Positions 1 through 5,545 of a stretch of DNA of 5,545 nt are shown in pieces. Position numbers and translations under genes: made by a program. The notes under the pieces were generated by a model. That model ran no database searches, was not told the DNA's origin, and saw only the letters and a program-made list of their open reading frames with translations. Position 1 is the stretch's first letter. The number at the start of each line of letters is the position of its first letter. This DNA comes from Flavobacteriales bacterium UBA958 (GTDB taxonomy: Bacteria > Bacteroidota > Bacteroidia > Flavobacteriales_D > Crocinitomicaceae): assembly GCA_002293045.1 (NCBI GenBank), contig DBCM01000095.1:1-5545 (forward strand), written 5' to 3'.

Positions 1-1
1 T

Positions 2-1696
2 GTAGTTTTACTGAGTAGCCTCTTAGTTTTTTTAGGGTTTTTTGCCCAAACTACGGGTGTAAGCTATTTGTTTTCAGTCCCTTCCGACGCTGCTGCTTCT
101 GCGTTTTTTAAAAAACCACATTCCCTTCCATCGCGCCAATTCCTTGATATGGAATTAAGTCAAGCGTCCTTGTATTTAGCAGAACTAGGGTATTACACGG
201 CAACACTCCAGGTGGATTCACTCACCGCGGCACCAAATATTAGGGTCGCGGTAATTACCGGAGAAAAATTTAAAGGCGTTCAACTTTCACCATCCCCAGA
301 GCTAATGCCATGGTTTGAAGATTATGCGCGTTCGGCAGTGCGTGTTGCTGATGCACTGTTGTTTAAATCCCCCAGTGCCTATGCCTCAGCATTACAACAG
401 GTGATTCGTACCTTTCAAAATAATGGATACCCCTTTGCCGCATACAACTTTGATTCCTTGGGTTATTCCAAGGGATTGATTTCATTGCAAGTTTCCCTGA
501 CTAAAGGACGTAGAATGCAATGGAAAGAAATTGTAATTAAAGGAGACTCCTCCATTGCTTTGAAACCGATCCAACAAATTATTGGGATCAGATCTGGCGA
601 TTTATTTTCAATTGATAAGCTCAAAGAAGTCGATGCACGCATTGAGCAGTTGACCTTTATTGATGCGATAAAACCTTCGGATTTTGTGTTTTCGAAGGAT
701 GGAATGACCCTTATTCTGTATTTAAAGGCTTCCAAATCTTCCAATGTTAATGGCGTGTTAGGCTTACAACCGAATCCCGTGAGCCAGAAAATTGGATTAA
801 CCGGTGAATTACAACTGAAACTCAACAATGCCCTGCGTCGAGCGGAACAACTAGATTTCAATTGGCGAAGCATTAAACCAGCTACCCAACTTCTTAATCT
901 CCGCTTACTCTATCCCTACCTCTTTAATTCCTTGCTCGGAACCGAAGTGAAATTGAATTTATATAAACGGGATTCTACCTTTCTAGAACTGAAATCAACG
1001 CTTGGAATACAATATCAAGTGGGTAGGCATTGGCAGCTTAAAGGGATGTTTTCTTATTTTGGAAGTAATCGATTGTATGCGGCTAACAGCAGTGCAGAGT
1101 TCTTAAATGTGACCTCCCTGAAAAATTCCATGTACGGACTCGGGGTCAACTATAAGAAATTGGATTATTTACCCAATCCACGAGCAGGACTTGCCTTTCA
1201 ATTGGATGGATTCATTGGACAGCGGAGCGTGTTGAACGATTCATCGGGCAAAGTGCTCAATGCCAAAGTTTCCATGAATCTGGAACATTTTATTCCCTTG
1301 CATAAGCGGTGGGTTATCCGATATCAAGTATCATTTGATACCTATTTGGCACCTACCATTTTTTCTAATGAATGTTATCGATTTGGGGGTCTGAGCACCC
1401 AGCGAGGGTTCAATGAAGAACAATTTTTAGCCACCACCAAAAGTGTAAATCAGGTGGAGCTGCGCTATTTACTCGACCGGAATTCGGCTGTGTTTGCGTT
1501 CTTCGATCAATCCATCTATGAAAACAGAAGCAATAACAGCTACCAGAAAGATACGCCGATGGGCTTTGGGATTGGAGCGAATATTGGATCAACCGTCGGT
1601 ATTTTTTCCTTAGCCTACGCCCTGGGGCTTGAAAAAAATAATCCCTTTGATGCCCGTTCTGGAAAAATCCACTTCGGTTATATTGCCTATTTTTGA
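2..1696 (+). CDS. Omp85-superfamily outer-membrane protein (BamA/TamA-like), 5' end outside the window
   Basis: Probable outer-membrane assembly or translocation protein. The frame is open back to the window edge with no in-frame ATG or GTG, so the true start lies upstream. Codons from nt 2 encode a hydrophobic stretch ending GFFAQ (nt 35-49), read as the end of a signal peptide. A TTG at nt 68 is a poor start because it would remove that peptide. Three POTRA-like modules follow, at about nt 62-268, 269-514 and 515-739; the third is clearest, with a strand-helix-helix-strand-strand pattern. A barrel fills nt 746-1693. I can count 16 amphipathic strands in about 315 residues, compact for the family. 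The conserved loop-6 motif appears as QRGF (nt 1400-1411), preceded by FGG, and falls between strands 11 and 12 as in BamA. The chain ends in GYIAYF, an aromatic-terminated beta-signal. Three POTRAs resemble TamA more than five-POTRA BamA, but orthology is not shown. Cargo is unknown. Confidence 0.87.
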   Translation, partial: VVLLSSLLVFLGFFAQTTGVSYLFSVPSDAAASAFFKKPHSLPSRQFLDMELSQASLYLAELGYYTATLQVDSLTAAPNIRVAVITGEKFKGVQLSPSPELMPWFEDYARSAVRVADALLFKSPSAYASALQQVIRTFQNNGYPFAAYNFDSLGYSKGLISLQVSLTKGRRMQWKEIVIKGDSSIALKPIQQIIGIRSGDLFSIDKLKEVDARIEQLTFIDAIKPSDFVFSKDGMTLILYLKASKSSNVNGVLGLQPNPVSQKIGLTGELQLKLNNALRRAEQLDFNWRSIKPATQLLNLRLLYPYLFNSLLGTEVKLNLYKRDSTFLELKSTLGIQYQVGRHWQLKGMFSYFGSNRLYAANSSAEFLNVTSLKNSMYGLGVNYKKLDYLPNPRAGLAFQLDGFIGQRSVLNDSSGKVLNAKVSMNLEHFIPLHKRWVIRYQVSFDTYLAPTIFSNECYRFGGLSTQRGFNEEQFLATTKSVNQVELRYLLDRNSAVFAFFDQSIYENRSNNSYQKDTPMGFGIGANIGSTVGIFSLAYALGLEKNNPFDARSGKIHFGYIAYF

Positions 1697-1699
1697 GGC

Positions 1700-2911
1700 A
1701 TGGACCTTCACGGGAAAGCCCTTTATTTAACCTACGACGGATTAACCGACCCCTTGGGACAAGCTCAAATTTTGCCCTATTTGCTCGGACTGGAAAACCA
1801 AGGGATGGGCTACGTGATCATTTCCTTTGAAAAAAAGGAGTCCTTTTTGGCGCACGAACAACACGTGCATAAACAGCTTGAAGGAAGAGATATCCAATGG
1901 ATACCGCTTTCGTATACCAAGAAACCGGCTGTATTTTCAACGGTTTATGATCTTTGGAGGATGAAACGTGCGGCCAGTAAATCACTAACTAGCGCTCACA
2001 CAATTATTCATTGCCGGAGTTATCTTCCTATGTTGGTAGCCATGTCCATTCACCAAGGTCGAAAGGTGATTTTTGATATGCGTGGCCTGTGGGCAGATGA
2101 GCGGGTGGATGGGAACTTATGGCCGCAACATAAACCGCTGTATCGTTGGATATTCCGTTACTTCCGCAGAAAGGAAAAGGAGTTTGTGCAGCAAAGTGAT
2201 GCCTTGGTTTCCCTCACACAAGACGGGATTAAGGCCCTTTCGGAACGGTACGGTTCACGTATTCTGGAAAATAAATCAACCGTTATTCCCTGTTGTGTTG
2301 ATTCGGAGTTATTTCAACCAGAGAACCCACCATTGAACCTAAAACGTTCCTTAGGTATACCAGAGGGGGGCAAGGTATTAATTCATGTGGGCTCCGTGGG
2401 AACGTGGTATCGCTTGGATCAAGAACTTGTTTTTTTTAATGCCTTATCTGCGCTGGATCCCACGTGGTATTTTTTGATTCTCACCAAAGATACAACTGCA
2501 GCGGCAGCAATCGTTAATTCAACTCAATCGCTTTCCTCCCGTGTGGTCATTCACAGTGCACCCCATCATGAGGTGCCTTCATTCCTTAATTTGGCCCAAG
2601 CGAGCATTCAATTCATAGAGCCGGCGTTTTCTAAACGCGCCTCGTCACCGGTTAAATTAGGAGAGTCCTTGGCGATGGGAGTACCTGTGATTGCCAATGC
2701 AGGCATCGGTGATTCGCAGGCCCTAATCCAAGAGGGTCTCGCCGGGTTATGCATAAGCTCCTGGGATGATATTCCTTCCGCGGTAGCGGATTTTCAACGT
2801 ATGCGCTTTGACTCAAATGCCATTCGAGAATATGCCATAAAAACCTTAGGACTTGAGCAGGGCATTGCAGCATATCAAGAGGTTTACACAAAAATCCTTC
2901 CCCATGATTAA
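1700..2911 (+). CDS. GT4-like (GT-B fold) glycosyltransferase
   Basis: Predicted cytoplasmic enzyme of 403 residues that transfers a sugar from a nucleotide-sugar donor; donor and acceptor cannot be told from sequence. The N-terminal domain opens with a hydrophobic strand and the family hallmark TYDGLTDPLGQ (residues 11-21), then FDMRGLWADE (125-134), also typical of this glycosyltransferase group. The C-terminal donor-binding domain begins near residue 225 with LIHVGSVGTWY and contains SSPVKLGE (315-322) followed by LAMGVPVIAN and GIGD. E322 probably contacts the nucleotide ribose. The usual E-X7-E spacing is absent: the nearest preceding Glu is E307, 15 residues earlier. There is no signal peptide or clear membrane anchor. 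The ATG lies 3 nt after the stop of the Omp85 gene; a GAGG sits only 1 nt before it, too close to act as a normal ribosome-binding site. The 3' end overlaps the next gene by 8 nt. Such enzymes usually serve exopolysaccharide, O-antigen or glycan assembly. Confidence 0.9.
   Translation: MDLHGKALYLTYDGLTDPLGQAQILPYLLGLENQGMGYVIISFEKKESFLAHEQHVHKQLEGRDIQWIPLSYTKKPAVFSTVYDLWRMKRAASKSLTSAHTIIHCRSYLPMLVAMSIHQGRKVIFDMRGLWADERVDGNLWPQHKPLYRWIFRYFRRKEKEFVQQSDALVSLTQDGIKALSERYGSRILENKSTVIPCCVDSELFQPENPPLNLKRSLGIPEGGKVLIHVGSVGTWYRLDQELVFFNALSALDPTWYFLILTKDTTAAAAIVNSTQSLSSRVVIHSAPHHEVPSFLNLAQASIQFIEPAFSKRASSPVKLGESLAMGVPVIANAGIGDSQALIQEGLAGLCISSWDDIPSAVADFQRMRFDSNAIREYAIKTLGLEQGIAAYQEVYTKILPHD
2904..2911 (+). 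other. 8-nt gene overlap between the two glycosyltransferase genes
   Basis: The ATG of the second glycosyltransferase (2904-2906) precedes the TAA of the first (2909-2911). The upstream bases are pyrimidine-rich (CCTTCCCC) with no purine-rich Shine-Dalgarno, so re-initiation by terminating ribosomes is a reasonable inference for this start. The overlap is seen directly; coupling is inferred. Confidence 0.75.
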
Positions 2912-3974
2912 GGTGGCTATTCTTTGTCCGTACCCCATGGGTGAAGCACCTTCGCAACGTTTTAGGGTAGAGCAGTATCTCTCGTGGTTGGGTACTCAGC
3001 ACATTCATACCACCTCGTATCCCTTTTTAAGTTCAAGTGCTTGGGAGATCTTTTATCAGTCGAATAAGCCCTTAGCCAAATCATTTCAAATCCTGCTGGG
3101 TTTCATTCGACGCTTTGCGCTCTTGGCCAGATTGTTTGCTGTGGATTTTGTATTCATTCATCGCGAGGCAGCACCGGTCGGACCTCCGATTTTTGAGTGG
3201 CTAATCGCTAAGGTGTTAAGAAAACGAATTGTGTATGATTTTGATGATGCCATTTGGTTGCCAAATTACAGCAAACAACATCGGTTCATTCACCGCTTGA
3301 AAGCGTATTGGAAAGTAAAATTCATTATTCGTTGGGCATACCGAGTTTCTGTTGGAAATGAATTTTTAGCTTCATATGCGTTAAGGTATAATGCACGTGT
3401 GGATGTTATTCCCACGACCATTGACATGGATTATCATGCGTTACATGCGGATCCTACGCGTCCCACTGTTCCAATCATTGGTTGGACCGGAACGCATACT
3501 ACCGTGGATTATTTAAAACCAATCGTTCCAGCCTTAGAAAAATTAGCCGCTGTTCATGCCTTTGAATTTGTAGTGATTTCCAATGAGCCGCCATCCTTTT
3601 CCATCCCAAATCTGCGGTTTGTGCGCTGGAATAAATCAACCGAAATTGAAGACTTAAGTCAGTTTTCAATTGGGGTTATGCCCCTTGAGGATACGGAATG
3701 GGCTAAGGGGAAATGTGGATTTAAGGCCTTGCAATATATGGCGCTTGGGATTCCTACCATCGCCGCTAATGTAGGGGTGAATTCGTCGATTATAACACAT
3801 GGTCAAGATGGATTTATCGCCCAAACCACGGAGGATTGGTTTGAATTCATGAATGCCTTACTTTCTGACCCATCGCGTGGAAGAATGCTCGGTGCTAATG
3901 CGCAAGCATGCATTCGGGACCGGTTTTCTGTGCAAGCCAATCAAGAAAAATACCGCTCACTTTTTACACCATGA
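2904..3974 (+). CDS. GT4-like glycosyltransferase of the 'YDFDDA' type
   Basis: Predicted cytoplasmic glycosyltransferase of 356 residues; sugar and acceptor unknown. I chose the ATG at 2904 because translation then begins MIKVAILCPYP, the usual first beta strand of a GT-B enzyme; the frame is open further upstream from a TTG at 2853, but those 17 residues look like read-through of the preceding gene. Motifs in order: PSQRFRVEQYL (16-26), HREAAPVGPP (86-95), YDFDDAIWL (111-119), the start of the donor domain at IIGWTGTHTT (191-200), then MPLEDTEWAKGKCGFK (259-274) with QYMALGIPTIAANVGVN (277-293). In the last block Gln277 stands near where classical GT4 enzymes carry the second Glu of E-X7-E; from memory this is usual in this subgroup, so I do not read it as inactivation. 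It overlaps the upstream gene by 8 nt and the downstream gene by 4 nt. It differs clearly in sequence from its neighbour, so the pair is not a recent tandem duplicate. Confidence 0.89.
   Translation: MIKVAILCPYPMGEAPSQRFRVEQYLSWLGTQHIHTTSYPFLSSSAWEIFYQSNKPLAKSFQILLGFIRRFALLARLFAVDFVFIHREAAPVGPPIFEWLIAKVLRKRIVYDFDDAIWLPNYSKQHRFIHRLKAYWKVKFIIRWAYRVSVGNEFLASYALRYNARVDVIPTTIDMDYHALHADPTRPTVPIIGWTGTHTTVDYLKPIVPALEKLAAVHAFEFVVISNEPPSFSIPNLRFVRWNKSTEIEDLSQFSIGVMPLEDTEWAKGKCGFKALQYMALGIPTIAANVGVNSSIITHGQDGFIAQTTEDWFEFMNALLSDPSRGRMLGANAQACIRDRFSVQANQEKYRSLFTP
3971..3974 (+). other. ATGA stop-start overlap between glycosyltransferase and M1 peptidase genes
   Basis: The four bases ATGA hold the peptidase start (3971-3973) and the glycosyltransferase stop TGA (3972-3974). 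The 20 bases before it contain no Shine-Dalgarno-like run, so translation of the peptidase probably depends partly on ribosomes finishing the upstream gene. This ties a secreted peptidase to a cytoplasmic sugar transferase in expression. The overlap is seen directly; coupling is inferred. Confidence 0.78.
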
Positions 3975-5539
3975 AATTACTCGGGGTTCTTTTACTTTGC
4001 TGCCAGACAATCACATGTATTGGTCAATCCAATATCGATGTTCAGCATTATTTATTAAATGTTGGCTTATCCAAAGATTCCAAAAAAATTAACTTGAATG
4101 AATCCATAGACATTCATCTAGCGCAACCAACCTCTACGTTGTCGCTGGATTTAATGGGTCCGCAGAAAGATAAAGGAGGCATGAAGGTAATAAGCGTTTC
4201 AGCGCCTTATCAATATTTATCCTGGCGACAAACGGCAGAACAAGTGCACATTGATTTACCGGATCAACTACAACGCGGTGACATCCAACTATTTATTCAA
4301 CTAAGTGGGGAGCCAAGTGATGGGTTAGTTATTGGAGTAAATAAATATGGCGACCCTACTGTTTTTGCAGATAATTGGCCAAATCGAGCCCGCTATTGGT
4401 ATGCATGCAATGACCATCCATCTGATAAAGCTACCTACGATTTTATTGTGGAAGCCCCCGAAGACATGTCGGTTGTTGCCAATGGAAGTTTGTTGTCTAA
4501 AACACCAAAAACAGACCGCAATGCCTTGGAATGGGCCTTTCGTATGGAAGAGCCTATTTCTACGAAGGTCGCAGTAATTGGTGCGGCGACCTTGGTTACC
4601 AAAGAACTTGGTGTGGTAAATGGTGTTCCTATAACCGCTTCGGTCTACCCCTTAGACAGCATTAAAGGGTTTTCCACCTTTCGTGTAGCTCCAGTAATCC
4701 TATCGTTTTTTTCTAATATAATTGGTGAATATCCCTTCTCGAATTTGAATAATGTGCAATCGACAACGCGTTACGGGGGCATGGAAAATGCGGGTTGTAT
4801 TTTCTACGATGAAAAGGCACTGAATGCAGACATACGAAGTACCCACTTGGTGGCTCATGAAATCGCGCATCAGTGGTTTGGAAACACCGTTACAGAAAGT
4901 GATTGGCCACATTTGTGGCTCAGCGAGGGCTTTGCTACGTACCTTACCAATGTTTACATTCAATATTCCGAAGGAGAAATTGCGTTCTTAGCGCAAATGG
5001 CTCAAGATCGCAAAAAGGTCATTCGTTTTCATGAATCCTTTAAAAATCCACTGGTAGATTCCCTTACCACCAATCTCAATTTACTACTTAATCCCAATGC
5101 TTATCAGAAAGGAGCCTGGATTTTACACATGCTTCGTCATGAAATGGGAGATTCTGCCTTTTTTCTTGGCCTTAGGGATTATTATGCAAGGTATAAGTTC
5201 CGAAATGCCAATTCATTAGACTTTTTCAGAGAGATGCAGCTCCATACCCCAAAAGACTTAACGCATTTTCGTGCGCAATGGGTATACCGGGAAGGGCATC
5301 CAATCTTGAAAGAAGTTTCTCAAGGCACTGAAGTTCTTGTGCTCAAACAGACCCAACAGGAATTGTTTTCATTTCCCTTGGAAATTAATTTCAAGGACCC
5401 ATTAGGCAACATCGAGCAGGTTGAGGTGTTTGTAAAAGACCGAGAGGTAAGCGTGTTGGTGCCGCAAGGCATGCGCGGTAAGCAATGGGAATACGTCCTT
5501 GATCCTACCGTTAGATTGTTATTTGAAGTAAGAGATTGA
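3971..5539 (+). CDS. Secreted M1-family zinc metallopeptidase (aminopeptidase)
   Basis: Predicted exported zinc aminopeptidase of 522 residues that removes N-terminal amino acids from peptides in the periplasm or outside the cell. I chose the ATG at 3971 because it gives a signal peptide (MKLLGVLLLCC onward) likely cut near GQ (18-19); in-frame codons upstream from 3908 belong to the previous gene. The N-terminal beta domain includes ARYWYACNDHPSDKATYDF (140-158), typical of M1 enzymes. The substrate-binding GxMEN motif is GGMEN (269-273). Zinc ligands and catalytic Glu are complete: HEIAH (296-300) and E319, 18 residues after the second His. The transition-state Tyr is probably Y378 in AYQKGAWILHML. 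After a helical stretch ending FRAQWVYREGHP (433-444), a short beta-rich tail finishes the chain; the large helical C-terminal domain of PepN/ERAP-type enzymes is absent. It looks intact and active. The start overlaps the previous stop as ATGA. Substrate is not inferable. Confidence 0.94.
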   Translation: MKLLGVLLLCCQTITCIGQSNIDVQHYLLNVGLSKDSKKINLNESIDIHLAQPTSTLSLDLMGPQKDKGGMKVISVSAPYQYLSWRQTAEQVHIDLPDQLQRGDIQLFIQLSGEPSDGLVIGVNKYGDPTVFADNWPNRARYWYACNDHPSDKATYDFIVEAPEDMSVVANGSLLSKTPKTDRNALEWAFRMEEPISTKVAVIGAATLVTKELGVVNGVPITASVYPLDSIKGFSTFRVAPVILSFFSNIIGEYPFSNLNNVQSTTRYGGMENAGCIFYDEKALNADIRSTHLVAHEIAHQWFGNTVTESDWPHLWLSEGFATYLTNVYIQYSEGEIAFLAQMAQDRKKVIRFHESFKNPLVDSLTTNLNLLLNPNAYQKGAWILHMLRHEMGDSAFFLGLRDYYARYKFRNANSLDFFREMQLHTPKDLTHFRAQWVYREGHPILKEVSQGTEVLVLKQTQQELFSFPLEINFKDPLGNIEQVEVFVKDREVSVLVPQGMRGKQWEYVLDPTVRLLFEVRD

Positions 5540-5545
5540 TTGCTC

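Noticed and set aside
463..873. Minus-strand open frame of 136 codons opposite the Omp85 gene
   Set aside because: It lies wholly inside a well-supported gene, has no recognisable motifs and an arbitrary Ser/Cys-rich composition; it is a shadow of the coding strand.
1829..1837. A-AAA-AAG slippery heptamer in the correct phase in the first glycosyltransferase gene, as in the dnaX frameshift site
   Set aside because: A -1 shift would meet a TAA at 1870-1872, giving a useless fragment of about 58 residues. I see no clear downstream hairpin, and Glu-Lys-Lys-Glu codons produce this string by chance in AT-rich genes.
2853..2903. Longer version of the second glycosyltransferase starting at TTG 2853
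   Set aside because: The added 17 residues do not fit the family N-terminus, whereas ATG 2904 places the first beta strand right at the start.
2652..3008. Minus-strand open frame of 118 codons across the junction of the two glycosyltransferase genes
   Set aside because: It is antisense to the conserved SSPVKLGE/GIGD region and to the start of the next gene, and its translation has no domain-like pattern.
3908..3970. Longer version of the M1 peptidase starting at ATG 3908
   Set aside because: It would add 21 hydrophilic residues ahead of a clear signal peptide and overlap the previous gene by 67 nt; ATG 3971 gives a standard export signal and a standard ATGA overlap.
4347..4577. Plus-strand 76-codon open frame inside the M1 peptidase gene
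   Set aside because: It is out of frame within a highly conserved part of the peptidase and has no motif or ribosome-binding support.
5540..5545. Possible terminator after the peptidase gene
   Set aside because: Only six bases remain after the stop codon, too few to judge any structure.

Overview
The window looks like chromosomal DNA from a member of the Bacteroidota. This rests on several signs: an outer-membrane Omp85 protein and a periplasmic M1 peptidase whose signal peptides appear to end in the '-AQ' and '-GQ' style common in that phylum; no convincing Shine-Dalgarno sequence before any of the three visible starts; and a moderate, somewhat AT-rich composition. The genus cannot be named from the sequence alone.

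The whole window is one tightly packed block of four plus-strand genes with almost no non-coding DNA. (1) nt 2-1696 is an Omp85/TamA-like outer-membrane protein with three probable POTRA domains and a compact barrel that can be read as 16 strands. Its 5' end lies outside the window. (2) nt 1700-2911 is a GT-B fold, GT4-like glycosyltransferase. (3) nt 2904-3974 is a second, different GT4-like glycosyltransferase of the 'YDFDDA' type. (4) nt 3971-5539 is a secreted, compact M1-family zinc aminopeptidase with a complete active site. The junctions are a 3-nt gap, an 8-nt overlap and a 4-nt ATGA overlap, so the genes are very probably co-transcribed and at least partly translationally coupled.

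The two glycosyltransferases have no signal peptides and would act at the cytoplasmic face on nucleotide-sugar or lipid-linked acceptors, for example in surface polysaccharide synthesis or protein glycosylation. The Omp85 protein would sit in the outer membrane and the peptidase in the periplasm or outside the cell. No shared pathway is proven by the sequence. The grouping may be functional (envelope biogenesis) or simply a compact housekeeping operon. No RNA genes, mobile elements, CRISPR arrays, promoters or terminators are visible, and no gene-free stretch is longer than a few bases. I see no clearly new biological system here; the points most worth checking are the unresolved start of gene 1, its TamA-like architecture, and the mixed content of the operon.
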